64,000 nt of DNA from Schauerella fraxinea (GTDB lineage: Bacteria; Pseudomonadota; Gammaproteobacteria; Burkholderiales; Burkholderiaceae_B), in NCBI GenBank assembly GCA_030849965.1, contig JAVDKL010000001.1, positions 558,001 to 622,000 of the forward strand, written 5' to 3'. Shown here piece after piece: positions 9,074-17,499 of this stretch (within the stretch, counting starts at the first letter, position 1; every line of letters begins with the position of its first letter). Both the position numbers and the translations under genes were made by a program. A model generated the notes under the pieces. The model was given only the letters and a program-made list of their open reading frames with translations. It made no database searches and was not told where the DNA came from.

Positions 9074-9095
9074 CAATTTGATAATTATCAAGTTG
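9074..9095. promoter_or_regulatory. Palindromic operator candidate upstream of the chemoreceptor gene
   Basis: TTGATAATTATCAA (9078-9091) is a perfect 14-bp palindrome. It extends to 22 bp (9074-9095) with a single mismatched pair. It lies about 60 bp before the chemoreceptor start, in a 146-bp gap with no other clear signal. The AT-rich symmetry is typical of a dimeric repressor site (MarR-like or Fur-like half-sites such as GATAAT); the binding protein is unknown. Confidence 0.5.
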
Positions 9096-9154
9096 CGGGG
9101 CGCGAATACGGAGGATGATCGCGAGATTAGTATCAGAATCTAACAATCGCACAC

Positions 9155-10900
9155 ATGCCTGACACCTCCGCCGCGCGTTTCGTCACTGATCACGAGTACG
9201 TGCTCCGCGACGACCAATACCTGATTTCCCGCACGGATCTCGAGGGCCGCATCCTGTATGCCAATCCGGCGTTCGTCGAAGTCAGCGGTTACGACAAAGA
9301 CGAGTTGTATGGCGCGCATCACAACATCGTGCGCCACCCCGGCATGCCACGCGGTGCATTCGCCGATCTGTGGGCCACGCTCAAATCGGGTCGCCGATGG
9401 TCCGGCATGGTCAAGAACCGCCGTAAGAACGGCGATTTCTACTGGGTCTTTGCCACCGTTGTGCCCGTCATCGAACATGGCGAGTGCGTGTCCTACGCTT
9501 CGGTGCGCGTCAAACCGTCGCGCGACCAGATCGAAGTGGCCGAGGCCGCCTACATCGCGCTGTGCGATGAAGAAGACGGCCTGGGACGCGCGCATGTGGG
9601 CGTCTCGGGTGGACGACTGGGGCCGCGCGGCTGGCGCGCCCTGTTGCCGGGCAGCGACCGCTTCAGTCTGGGCGGCGCCCTGGGCACTCGCAGCCTGGCA
9701 AGCGGCGCAGTCGCGCTGGGCGCCATCGCGGCAACCGCCTGGGCCGCCCGGCATGCCGACGCGGTACCGGCAAGCCTCACGCCCTACTTCCTGCCCGGCA
9801 TCCTTACTATTGGCGCGCTGGCCATTCTCGGCACCCATTTCGTGGTCTGGCGTGCCGCCGTTCGCAGCTTGACCGGTCCCACCCACACCACCGATCAAAT
9901 CGCGACCGGCAATTTGCTGCGTGATGTGGATAGCGAATGGGATGGCGGCCACGGCGCGGCATCGCGCCTGACGCTCTCCATGGACATCATGCGCAAGAGC
10001 CTGATCAGCATCACCTACGATGTCGCGCAAAGCGTGGGCAAGTTGCGGGGCGAGGCGCATGCCATCACGCAGAGCAATGAAGCGCTGCGCCACGGCACCC
10101 TCGAACAAAACGCCTTGCTCGATGCCGCCGATGGCCGCATGGGCGCGCTGGCCGACAGCGTGGCCGAAATGGCATCGGCGGCCGATCGCGCCACTCGCCT
10201 GGCGGCGCAGTCTTCGGACGTCGCCCGCAAAGGCGGGGCGATCGTGCGCGAAGCAACCACGGCCATGCATGGCGTGGTCGAACGTTCCAACAAGATCTCC
10301 GAAATCGTCGGCATGATCGAAGGCATCGCCTTCCAGACCAATATCCTGGCCCTGAACGCGGCTGTCGAAGCCGCGCGTGCCGGCGAGCAAGGCAAGGGGT
10401 TTGCGGTGGTCGCCTCGGAAGTGCGCAACCTGGCGCTCAAGAGCGACGGTGCCGCCAAAGAAATCAAGCGCGTGATCGAGGCCTCCGAGCAGGTTATCAG
10501 CCACGGTGCGCAGTGCGTGGAAGATTCCGGACGCGCCATGAGCGACGTGCTCGACTCGGTCGCGCGCGTAAGCGACATCATGCGCGAGATGACCGATGCC
10601 ACGGCCACGCAGCTCATCGACATGAATGAGGTGCGAAACAGCATCGCTGCCACCGGCCAGGCCGCGCAACGCAATGCCGAACTGGTCGAAGTCACCAGCG
10701 GCTCGGTGCATGTGCTCAATTTGCAGGGCGATGCGCTCCAGCACGCGATTTCGGTCTTCCGGCTGGACAATGTCCCGATCGCCACAGCATCTGCCCAAGC
10801 GCCGCTGAAACGCCCGGCATTGGCCTCGGCCCCGGCGGCTACACGATCCAATGGTGTCACGGCTGCTCGCCGCAACCGTGAGGTTGCCACGATCGGATAG
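9155..10900 (+). CDS. PAS-domain methyl-accepting chemotaxis protein (Aer-like)
   Basis: A 581-residue chemoreceptor. Residues about 10-120 are a PAS domain ([48 protein letters not shown]) with the layout of Aer, the FAD-binding redox/oxygen sensor. Two adjacent hydrophobic segments at about 175-197 and 205-230 anchor it in the inner membrane with almost no periplasmic loop. A HAMP-like linker follows, and then the MCP signalling domain with the conserved hairpin tip [20 protein letters not shown] from residue 389 and [15 protein letters not shown] after it. There is no C-terminal NWxxF pentapeptide. No Shine-Dalgarno sequence is evident before the ATG. It is separate from the flagellar block at the window end. 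Confidence 0.92.
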   Translation: MPDTSAARFVTDHEYVLRDDQYLISRTDLEGRILYANPAFVEVSGYDKDELYGAHHNIVRHPGMPRGAFADLWATLKSGRRWSGMVKNRRKNGDFYWVFATVVPVIEHGECVSYASVRVKPSRDQIEVAEAAYIALCDEEDGLGRAHVGVSGGRLGPRGWRALLPGSDRFSLGGALGTRSLASGAVALGAIAATAWAARHADAVPASLTPYFLPGILTIGALAILGTHFVVWRAAVRSLTGPTHTTDQIATGNLLRDVDSEWDGGHGAASRLTLSMDIMRKSLISITYDVAQSVGKLRGEAHAITQSNEALRHGTLEQNALLDAADGRMGALADSVAEMASAADRATRLAAQSSDVARKGGAIVREATTAMHGVVERSNKISEIVGMIEGIAFQTNILALNAAVEAARAGEQGKGFAVVASEVRNLALKSDGAAKEIKRVIEASEQVISHGAQCVEDSGRAMSDVLDSVARVSDIMREMTDATATQLIDMNEVRNSIAATGQAAQRNAELVEVTSGSVHVLNLQGDALQHAISVFRLDNVPIATASAQAPLKRPALASAPAATRSNGVTAARRNREVATIG

Positions 10901-10911
10901 AATCGCGGCCC

Positions 10912-12090
10912 ATGCCGCTCCCTATCCTCGCCCTCGCCGCCGCCGCTTTCGGAATCGGCACCAGTGAATTCGTCATCATGGGGCTACTCCCCAATGTGGC
11001 GCTCGATCTCAAGGTCACCCTCGACGCTGCGGGTCTGCTGATCACCGGTTACGCCATGGGCGTGGTGATCGGTGCCCCCATCATGGCGGTGTGCACCGCA
11101 CGTCAGCCGCGCAAAGCCACGCTCATCTTTCTGGCCAGCACGTTTGTGCTCGGTAACGTGCTGTGTGCACTCGCCCCCAATTACGGGATGCTCATGGCGG
11201 CACGCGTGGTGACCGCCTTCTGCCACGGCGCGTTTTTCGGCCTCGGCGCGGTCGTGGCGGCCGAGTTGGTGCCGCGGCACCAGCGGTCCAGTGCGATCGC
11301 GTTGATGTTTACCGGGCTCACACTGGCCAATGTGCTGGGCGTACCGCTCGGTACCGCCTTGGGTCAGGTGGCCGGCTGGCGCTCAACGTTTTGGTGCGTG
11401 TCGGCCATCGGTCTGGCGGCAGTCGCGGCACTGGCCGCATGGCTACCCGGGCGCATCCCCATGAAGCCGGCCAATATCCTGAGCGAGTTTCGCGTGCTGA
11501 AAGATGTGCGCGTGGTGTGGCCGCTGGCGGCCAGCGCATTGGCGTCGGCCTCGCTCTTTTGCGTGTTCACCTTCATCACGCCGATTCTCACGCAGGTCAC
11601 CGGATTCACCGAGCGCTGGGTAAGCGGCGCGTTGCTCTTTTTCGGCGTCGCTCTCACCGTCGGCAGCACGCTCGGCGGCAAACTCGGCGACCGGCATCTG
11701 GAGGCCTCGCTGCGTTGGGTGTTCTTCGGACTCATCCTGGTGTTCCTCGGCCTCACGCAAGCGATTCATCATGTGGGCCCGATGCTGCTCACCTTGTTTC
11801 TGTGGGGCACATTGGGGTTTGCCGTGGTGCCGCTTTTGCAAACGCTCATCGTCGACCAGGCGGCGGACGCGCCCAATCTGGCGTCCACGCTCAATCAAGG
11901 CGCATTCAATCTCGGCAATGCCGCCGGTGCCTGGATGGGGAGCATGGCCTTGAAGCACGGCGGCGCCCTGACCGACCTGCCCTGGATCACTGCCGGCTTA
12001 GGCGTCGCCGCCTTTGCGGTAACCCTATGGGGAACGCGTTATTACGGGCGACGCCCCCTCGACCCAGCTACACTCTCCACCTCTGGCTAG
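10912..12090 (+). CDS. MFS transporter, AraJ/DHA1-like
   Basis: A 392-residue major facilitator with twelve predicted membrane segments. The opening (ILALAAAAFGIGTSEFVIMGLLP) and the motif A-like loop region after VIGAPIMAV with RQPRKATL match the AraJ/DHA1 group of proton-driven exporters of sugars or drugs. The specific substrate is not evident. It starts 11 bp after the chemoreceptor stop and ends 9 bp before the glutathione peroxidase start, so it may be read from either upstream or local transcripts. Confidence 0.87.
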   Translation: MPLPILALAAAAFGIGTSEFVIMGLLPNVALDLKVTLDAAGLLITGYAMGVVIGAPIMAVCTARQPRKATLIFLASTFVLGNVLCALAPNYGMLMAARVVTAFCHGAFFGLGAVVAAELVPRHQRSSAIALMFTGLTLANVLGVPLGTALGQVAGWRSTFWCVSAIGLAAVAALAAWLPGRIPMKPANILSEFRVLKDVRVVWPLAASALASASLFCVFTFITPILTQVTGFTERWVSGALLFFGVALTVGSTLGGKLGDRHLEASLRWVFFGLILVFLGLTQAIHHVGPMLLTLFLWGTLGFAVVPLLQTLIVDQAADAPNLASTLNQGAFNLGNAAGAWMGSMALKHGGALTDLPWITAGLGVAAFAVTLWGTRYYGRRPLDPATLSTSG

Positions 12091-12099
12091 GGAGATGTC

Positions 12100-12597
12100 A
12101 TGACTTCGATATTCGACTTTTCGGTGCGCGGCAACGACGGCGTGCAAGTGCCGCTGTCCACGTACAGCGACCGCGTGCTGCTCGTGGTCAATGTCGCTTC
12201 CAAATGCGGCTTTACGCCGCAATATGCCGGACTTGAGCGGTTGTACCGCGCTTACGGCGACGCCGGTTTGACCGTGCTGGGTTTCCCGTGCAATCAGTTT
12301 GGCCACCAAGAGCCCGGATCCGACGACGAGATCAAGCAATTCTGCGAGACCTCCTACGACATCACGTTCCCGGTTTTCGGTAAAGTCGATGTGAATGGCG
12401 ACGATGCCGATCCGCTCTATGCGTGGCTGAAATCGACCAAACCGGGCCTTCTGGGCACCGAGGCCATCAAGTGGAACTTCACCAAGTTTCTGGTGGGCCG
12501 CGACGGCACGGTCATCAAGCGGTTTGCACCCACCGACACGCCCGAAAGCATGACGCCCGCCATTGTGGCCGCCATCGAGCAGACGCAACCGGTTTAG
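12100..12597 (+). CDS. Glutathione peroxidase family protein
   Basis: A 165-residue thioredoxin-fold peroxidase. The catalytic triad/tetrad is visible: Cys36 in NVASKCGFTPQY (Cys replaces selenocysteine), Gln66 in GFPCNQFG, and Trp125 with Asn126 in WNFTKFLV. Bacterial members (BtuE/GpxA type) reduce hydroperoxides, often with thioredoxin rather than glutathione. GGAG five bases before the ATG is a good ribosome-binding site. It follows the MFS gene by 9 bp. Confidence 0.92.
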   Translation: MTSIFDFSVRGNDGVQVPLSTYSDRVLLVVNVASKCGFTPQYAGLERLYRAYGDAGLTVLGFPCNQFGHQEPGSDDEIKQFCETSYDITFPVFGKVDVNGDDADPLYAWLKSTKPGLLGTEAIKWNFTKFLVGRDGTVIKRFAPTDTPESMTPAIVAAIEQTQPV

Positions 12598-12626
12598 TTT
12601 GCCGCCACGCCCACCCCTGCGGTCGA

Positions 12627-12655
12627 CGAAGAGGAATCGCGCGAGGTCCTCTTCG
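12627..12655. promoter_or_regulatory. Intercistronic hairpin before the lipoate ligase pair
   Basis: CGAAGAGGA and TCCTCTTCG form a perfect 9-bp stem around an 11-base loop, 30 bp before the split lipoate-ligase genes. No T run follows, so it is not a standard terminator; it could stabilise mRNA or end transcription with Rho. Confidence 0.35.
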
Positions 12656-12684
12656 GCCAGACCAGCGCCCAACGAGGATAAGCC

Positions 12685-12963
12685 ATGAGTCACGGCGAAT
12701 TCAAAGTGCCCGGCGGGAAACTCGTCGTGGCCGACGTCACGATCGAAGCCGGCCGATTGACAGCCGTTCAGATCAGCGGCGATTTCTTTCTCGAGCCGCC
12801 TGAAGCGCTCGACTTGATCGATACCGCGCTGCGCGGCTTGCCGGCCGATGCGCCGGAAGCCGATTTGGCGCACGCCGTCCGGCAGGCCCTGCCGCCCACC
12901 ACCGAAATGTTCGGCTTCTCACCTGAAGCGGTCGCCACTGCCGTGGCCCGCGCACGTTCATGA
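12685..12963 (+). CDS. Lipoate-protein ligase accessory (C-terminal, LplB-like) subunit
   Basis: A 92-residue protein whose sequence (FKVPGGKLVVADVTIEAGRL, then ISGDFFLEPPEALD) matches the small C-terminal domain found at the end of E. coli-type lipoate-protein ligase A. In Thermoplasma this domain is a separate protein, LplB, which the LplA catalytic subunit needs in order to form lipoyl-AMP. Here too it is a free-standing gene placed just before the catalytic subunit, with a 4-bp ATGA overlap, so the two are translated together. An ACGAGG ribosome-binding site precedes the ATG. Assignment is by domain resemblance and context. Confidence 0.8.
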   Translation: MSHGEFKVPGGKLVVADVTIEAGRLTAVQISGDFFLEPPEALDLIDTALRGLPADAPEADLAHAVRQALPPTTEMFGFSPEAVATAVARARS

Positions 12964-13736
12964 CACGTACCGACTGGAAAGATTACGCCTGGCAACTGAT
13001 CCACGATGCCCCGCAGTTGCCGCTCACGCACATGGCGCTGGATGCCGTGTTGGCCGATGAAGTGGGTGCCGGCCGCCGGCCGCCAACGTTGCGGATCTGG
13101 GAATGGCTGAAACCCGCCGTGGTGATCGGTCGGTTCCAATCGCTGCGCAACGAAATCGATCCCGACGGTGCCACGCGCCATGGCATCGAAGTCGTCCGGC
13201 GCGTGAGCGGGGGCGGCGCGATGTTCGTCGAACCGGGCAACACGATTACCTATTCGATCTACGCGCCCGAAGCGCTGGTCAAAGGCATGAGCTTCCAAGA
13301 GTCCTACGCCTACCTGGACGACTGGGTGCTCGAAGCATTGGGGTCGCTGGGGATACGCGCGTGGTACCAGCCCTTGAACGACATCGCGTCGGATGCCGGA
13401 AAGATTGGCGGGGCAGCGCAGGCCCGGCGCGGCGGTGCCGTTCTGCACCACGTCACGATGGCGTACGACATCGATGCCGACAAAATGCTTGAGGTCCTGC
13501 GCATCGGCAAGGAAAAGCTCTCCGACAAGGGCACCACCAGTGCCAAGAAGCGCGTCGATCCCTTGCGCACGCAAACCGGTATGCCCCGGGAAGAAATCAT
13601 TGCGCGCATGGTGGACACTTTTCGCGCTCGCTACGGTCTGACCGAAGGCGCTGTCACCGAAGAGGAGGCGCGATTGGCCGACAAGCAGGTGACAGAGCGT
13701 TTTTCGCGTGAAGACTGGATTGCGGTTGTCCCCTGA
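12960..13736 (+). CDS. lplA: Lipoate-protein ligase A, catalytic subunit
   Basis: A 258-residue BPL/LplA-family enzyme. The lipoyl-binding loop appears as RRVSGGGAMFVEPGNTITYS, and the catalytic Lys148 as DAGKIGGAAQARRGG, followed by LHHVTMAYDID. These enzymes activate lipoate with ATP and attach it to the lysine of E2 and GcvH lipoyl domains. The chain ends where the catalytic domain ends; the accessory domain is supplied by the overlapping upstream gene. It is shorter than E. coli LplA (338 residues) by about the size of that domain. Transcription probably continues from the upstream peroxidase gene. Confidence 0.87.
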   Translation: MTRTDWKDYAWQLIHDAPQLPLTHMALDAVLADEVGAGRRPPTLRIWEWLKPAVVIGRFQSLRNEIDPDGATRHGIEVVRRVSGGGAMFVEPGNTITYSIYAPEALVKGMSFQESYAYLDDWVLEALGSLGIRAWYQPLNDIASDAGKIGGAAQARRGGAVLHHVTMAYDIDADKMLEVLRIGKEKLSDKGTTSAKKRVDPLRTQTGMPREEIIARMVDTFRARYGLTEGAVTEEEARLADKQVTERFSREDWIAVVP

Positions 13737-13800
13737 CCGGCTTGCCGGCTGCACCAGCGCCACGCCTGTGGGTCCCGCATCTTTGCCCCGCCTTCGGGCC

Positions 13801-13879
13801 CCGTCTTTCGGTTCCGCCTTTGGGTTTCGGCTTTGGGGTCCCGTCTTTGGATCTCGGCTTTGGGTTTGGGCTTTAGGTC
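13801..13879. repeat. Degenerate tandem repeat, two units of about 40 bp
   Basis: Unit 1 (13801-13840) and unit 2 (13841-13879) start CCGTCTTT and end GGTC, and match at roughly 80% of positions. Inside each there is a shorter period built on CTTTGGGTTTCGG. The array lies in the gap between lplA and the lipoprotein gene and is pyrimidine/G-skewed, unlike the flanking genes. Confidence 0.7.
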
Positions 13880-13947
13880 CCGCAGGGCCACATTCGGCTT
13901 GGGGTCTACGTGTGCTCACTCGGCGCACTTTTAACGATAGGTACGTT

Positions 13948-14814
13948 GTGACGGATATTTTTGCTTCTTCCCCGATTATCGGGCGCCCCCTATCCTTTGG
14001 CCGACCGTTCCGGCGCGCAGCGCAAGGCGTGCTGGTCGCAACCGCCGTCTTTCTAGCCGGCTGTGGTTCATCTCCCAAAGATACGATCAGCTTGGCCAAT
14101 CAGAAGGCACCGTCGAGCGCGGCGTCCGGCGCTTCAGCCGGCACCCCGGGCGACGCCGGCAGCGTTGCTGTCAAATGGTCGCGCACGAAGCCGGGCTGCA
14201 CCGGCCAGTGCCCCGCCATCGATATCGATTCAGTGGCTTTTCCGGGCGAACCCAAGCTCACCGAGCTCGTCGACCACGTCCTGGCCTTCATGACCGGCGT
14301 CGATCGCCAGCAAAACCTGCCTTATGACACGGTTGCAGGCTACGTCGATTACTTCTGGCAGACCGCGCAAGCGCGGGATGCCACGTCGCTGCGGGGCAAA
14401 GTGCGCGCAAGCCCCGGCAATCTGATCGTAGTCGAGCTGGGCACCACCCAGACGCTTACCGGTGCGGCGCACGGCATCCCGGCTACGCAATTTTTGAATT
14501 GGGATCGCGCACGCGATCGCGTGGTGGCGTTGGACGAAGTGCTGATACCCGAACGTCGTGCCGCGTTCGTGGAGGCCACGCGAGCCGCGCACACCCGTTG
14601 GAAGCAATCGCTGGACGACGCCAAACGCGACCCAGCCTCCTTCAATCGCATGTGGCCCTTTCAAGAAACCGACAACTTCGCCCTCACGCCCGACGGTCTG
14701 GTACTCAAGTACGACGCATACGTCATCGCACCCTACGCTGCGGGCCAGCCCGAACTCACGATGCCCTACTCGGCCCTGCAGGGCATTTTGCGCCCGGAAT
14801 GGATGCCGAAGTAA
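13948..14814 (+). CDS. Lipoprotein with DUF4163/DUF3298 (RsiV-like) C-terminal region
   Basis: A 288-residue predicted lipoprotein. The hydrophobic segment before AVFLAGCGSS is a standard lipobox, so the chain should be cut before the Cys and lipidated. The C-terminal part (FALTPDGLVLKYDAY, then VIAPYAAGQPELTMPYSAL) fits the DUF3298 domain found in RsiV and in many envelope proteins of Gram-negative bacteria; the middle region fits the companion DUF4163. No sigma factor gene is adjacent. GTG 13948 is chosen because GATAGG lies seven bases before it and it makes a normal signal peptide. The frame stays open upstream through the repeat array, which I regard as non-coding. Function unknown. Confidence 0.75.
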   Translation: MTDIFASSPIIGRPLSFGRPFRRAAQGVLVATAVFLAGCGSSPKDTISLANQKAPSSAASGASAGTPGDAGSVAVKWSRTKPGCTGQCPAIDIDSVAFPGEPKLTELVDHVLAFMTGVDRQQNLPYDTVAGYVDYFWQTAQARDATSLRGKVRASPGNLIVVELGTTQTLTGAAHGIPATQFLNWDRARDRVVALDEVLIPERRAAFVEATRAAHTRWKQSLDDAKRDPASFNRMWPFQETDNFALTPDGLVLKYDAYVIAPYAAGQPELTMPYSALQGILRPEWMPK

Positions 14815-14835
14815 GGCATAGCCGCCCGACGCGCC

Positions 14836-14868
14836 ATGGAAAACGCCCGCAACGCGGGCGTTTTCCAT
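14836..14868. terminator. Bidirectional intrinsic terminator
   Basis: ATGGAAAACGCCCGC and GCGGGCGTTTTCCAT pair perfectly over 15 bases around a 3-base loop (AAC). It lies between the convergent lipoprotein gene and gdhA, and the A/T-rich stem ends provide T tracts in both directions. Confidence 0.85.
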
Positions 14869-14880
14869 GATGCAGGCGAA

Positions 14881-14969
14881 CTGGCGCAGGGTGACCTGGC
14901 GCAGGCTGAAATGTCGCAGAGAGAACTAGCGAGTGGTGACTAGCGAGTGGTGAACTAGCGAGTTTGCTG
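14881..14969. repeat. Tandem repeat, six units of 14-15 bp
   Basis: Six consecutive units begin at 14881, 14896, 14911, 14926, 14940 and 14955. The first two read CTGGCGCAGG plus five bases; the last three read CTAGCGAGTG or close variants. The array changes gradually from one unit type to the other. It lies between the shared terminator and the 3' end of gdhA. Confidence 0.75.
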
Positions 14970-15007
14970 ATGCAAGACACACCCGTTCGACCACCCGCCT
15001 TTCTGAT

Positions 15008-16300
15008 TTACGGATACAGACCGCGCACCTGACGGGCTTGCAGAATGCGCGTGCAAGCCACGATAAACGCGGCCGTGCGCAGCGTCACCGAATGCTCGCG
15101 CGCCACGTGCGATACGGCGGCGAATGCGTCGCGCATGATGCGCTCCAGGCGATGGTTGATCTCGTCTTCGCTCCAGAAGAAGCTCGAGAAATCCTGCACC
15201 CACTCGAAGTAGCTGACCGTCACGCCACCGGCGTTGGCCACGACGTCGGGTACGACCAAAATGCCCTTGTCACGCAAGATATCGTCGGCCTCGGGCGTCG
15301 TGGGGCCGTTGGCGCCCTCGACCACCACCTTGGCGCGTACGCTATCGGCATTGCCGGCGTGGATCTGGCTTTCCAGTGCGGCCGGAATCAAAAACTCTGT
15401 TTCGAGTGCCCAGAAGGTGTCGCTATCGATGGTTTCAGCGCCACCGAATCCACCCACGCCGCCATGTTGCGCCACGTGTGCCAGCAAATTGGGCACATCC
15501 AGGCCGAATTCGTTGTGAATCGTGCCAGTGTGATCCTGCGCCGCGATCACCTTTGCACCGGTTTCGTGGAACAGGCGTGCGGCGGTGCCGCCCACGTTAC
15601 CGAAGCCCTGCACGACCACGCGTGCACCGACCACATCGAAACCGATATCGCGCGCGGCTTCGCAGCCGACGACGAACACGCCGCGACCGGTCGCTTCCAC
15701 ACGGCCCAAGCTACCGCCCAACGCGATCGGCTTACCCGTCACGACGCCGGTGGACGTCAGGCCTTCGTTCATGGAATAGGTATCCATCATCCAGGCCATC
15801 GTTTGCGCGTTCGTATTGACGTCCGGCGCGGGGATGTCCTTGGACGGTCCGATGATGACGCCGATCTCGGTGGTATACCGACGCGTCATCCGTTCCAGCT
15901 CGGATTGCGACAACGTACGCGGATCGACACGAATGCCGCCCTTCGCACCGCCAAACGGCAGGTTGACTGCCGCGTTCTTGACCGACATCCAGGCCGAGAG
16001 CGCCATCACTTCAGAAAGCGTCACGTCTTGGTGGAATCGCACGCCGCCCTTACCAGGACCGCGCGAGGTGTTGTGCTGTACGCGATACCCTTCGAAATGC
16101 GCCACCCGCCCGTTGTCGAGCTCGATCGGCACGTCGACGATCAACGCGCGCTTCGGGCGCTTGAGCGTCTCCACCCAACGTGCCAGCGAACCTAGATAGG
16201 GCGCCACCCGATCGACCTGCTGGAGGTAAACCCCCCAAGGACCGAGGTGGTTGGGATCGAGATAGGACGGCAAAGCATCGGCGGGCGGTAAAGACGACAT
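15008..16300 (-). CDS. gdhA: Glutamate dehydrogenase (Glu/Leu/Phe/Val dehydrogenase family)
   Basis: A 430-residue enzyme that interconverts glutamate and 2-oxoglutarate plus ammonia. The catalytic Lys lies in [14 protein letters not shown], preceded by [10 protein letters not shown]; the dinucleotide-binding Rossmann fold is marked by [14 protein letters not shown]. Length and motifs match the hexameric RocG/GudB-like type, usually NAD-linked, rather than the longer E. coli GdhA; cofactor choice is inference. GGAGA lies six bases before the ATG. Upstream is an AT-rich inverted repeat that could bind a nitrogen or Lrp-type regulator. Confidence 0.92.
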   Translation of the reverse strand: MSSLPPADALPSYLDPNHLGPWGVYLQQVDRVAPYLGSLARWVETLKRPKRALIVDVPIELDNGRVAHFEGYRVQHNTSRGPGKGGVRFHQDVTLSEVMALSAWMSVKNAAVNLPFGGAKGGIRVDPRTLSQSELERMTRRYTTEIGVIIGPSKDIPAPDVNTNAQTMAWMMDTYSMNEGLTSTGVVTGKPIALGGSLGRVEATGRGVFVVGCEAARDIGFDVVGARVVVQGFGNVGGTAARLFHETGAKVIAAQDHTGTIHNEFGLDVPNLLAHVAQHGGVGGFGGAETIDSDTFWALETEFLIPAALESQIHAGNADSVRAKVVVEGANGPTTPEADDILRDKGILVVPDVVANAGGVTVSYFEWVQDFSSFFWSEDEINHRLERIMRDAFAAVSHVAREHSVTLRTAAFIVACTRILQARQVRGLYP

Positions 16301-16357
16301 GCGCGGTCTCCGTTGATTGGGATGGCAGCATTCTAACGACTAAACCAATATGGCCCC

Positions 16358-16380
16358 AATTAAATTCAAATAATTTAATT
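16358..16380. promoter_or_regulatory. AT-rich inverted repeat upstream of gdhA
   Basis: AATTAAATT (16358-16366) and its exact complement AATTTAATT (16372-16380) flank the 5-base spacer CAAAT. The site is about 60-80 bp upstream of the gdhA start in otherwise GC-rich DNA, a good position and shape for an activator or Lrp-type operator. Confidence 0.45.
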
Positions 16381-16443
16381 AGGGACGTATTGGTAAGACG
16401 ATGTCATGTTGCGTTTGTGCAGCGTACCGCTGCAGCGCCCATC

Positions 16444-17499
16444 CTAAGGGGAATTGGGCAGTTCGTCATCCTCGCTGCCGAGCCCCAGCCCACGCACGCC
16501 CCCGACGCCCGTGCCTGACGACGTCCCCGTGGACGCGTTGGAACCGCTGCCGCCACTAGCGCCACCGTTGCTTCCGGCCGTACCCGCCGCCGCTCCGGAC
16601 GGTGCGCCGGCCGCGTTGCCGCCGACACTCGAACCGCCTGCGCGGCTGCCGCTGGTAGGCGCCAGGCGGCTCTCGGGATCCGCACCACCGGCACCCGAAC
16701 CCGACGACGCCCCACCGCCTGCCCCGCCACCGAACATGACGCCGCCGCCGTCCGACCCGCCGCCACCGGCACCACGGGTTGCGCCGCTGGCTGCGCTATC
16801 GCCGTCAGTTGATCCGCCTGCACTGCCACGGCGCTCCCGATCCCGAGCGCCACTCGCGGCCTCGAGCGTCTCTGCCAAGCGAGCTTCCTTCACCGAGCGC
16901 GCCCAATCAGCCGCACTCAACCCTTGCAGATTGCGGGTCGTAGGATCCGCGCCCGCGGCAAGCAACCGGTCGACCACGGGTTTGCTGCGCGAATATGCGC
17001 CCATCATCAGAGGCGTAGTGCCGTCCGGCGCGGGCGCATTGACGATGGCGCGTTGGGCCAGCAACAGGTTGACCATATCGATCTTTCCTTTGGAGGCGGC
17101 GTAGTGCAGAGGTGTCCAGCCCAGCCGATTGACCTGCGCGCCACGGGCGATCAACGCCTTGGCGCGGGTGGTTTCACCCAGCACCGCAAGAAACATCAAC
17201 GGCGTTTCGTTCTGTCGGTTGGCCGCATTGACGTCGGTCCTGGGGTCTGCCGCGACCAGGTCGTACACCTTCCAGGCCTTGTCGCGCATGGCCTGCATGA
17301 TCGTGGGCTGGCCGTCGGGCGTTGCCCGGTTGGGATTGGCGCCCTGCTTGAGGAGAGGCGCAATTCGATGCGCGTGGTCGTTGGTGACATACACCCACCA
17401 ATCACTGGCTTCGTCGGCCACCGCCTGAGCGGCGCAAAGCGCAAAACCGCATGCGAACACCGTTTGCATGGTCACGCGTCGAATCATCGGTCCGAACAT
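16444..17499 (-). CDS. Exported ankyrin-repeat protein with Gly/Ser-rich tail
   Basis: A 351-residue protein with a signal peptide (TMQTVFACGFALCAAQAVA, cleavage before DEAS). Residues about 30-210 form four to five ankyrin repeats (for example ETPLMFLAVLGETTRAKALI, WTPLHYAASKGKIDMVNLLL, TTPLMMGAYSRSKPVVDRLL). Such periplasmic ankyrin proteins bind other proteins; the partner here is unknown. The last 140 residues are almost only Gly, Ala, Ser and Thr, ending with an acidic stretch SEDDELPNSP, and look disordered. AGGAGA seven bases before the ATG fixes the start. It is downstream of the tatD operon on the same strand, but 620 bp away. Confidence 0.85.
   Translation of the reverse strand: MFGPMIRRVTMQTVFACGFALCAAQAVADEASDWWVYVTNDHAHRIAPLLKQGANPNRATPDGQPTIMQAMRDKAWKVYDLVAADPRTDVNAANRQNETPLMFLAVLGETTRAKALIARGAQVNRLGWTPLHYAASKGKIDMVNLLLAQRAIVNAPAPDGTTPLMMGAYSRSKPVVDRLLAAGADPTTRNLQGLSAADWARSVKEARLAETLEAASGARDRERRGSAGGSTDGDSAASGATRGAGGGGSDGGGVMFGGGAGGGASSGSGAGGADPESRLAPTSGSRAGGSSVGGNAAGAPSGAAAGTAGSNGGASGGSGSNASTGTSSGTGVGGVRGLGLGSEDDELPNSP

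Noticed and set aside
9140-10798. 552-codon open frame antisense to the chemoreceptor
   Set aside because: No recognisable motif; the plus strand encodes an intact PAS-MCP protein.
12768-14099. 443-codon minus-strand frame across lplA and the 13.8-kb repeats
   Set aside because: It is antisense to lplA and runs through the repeat array, which gives it a repetitive basic segment; no domain or start signal.
14881-14969. Possible CRISPR array
   Set aside because: Units are contiguous 14-15 bp repeats without spacers, and no cas genes are present. The same holds for the other arrays in the window.
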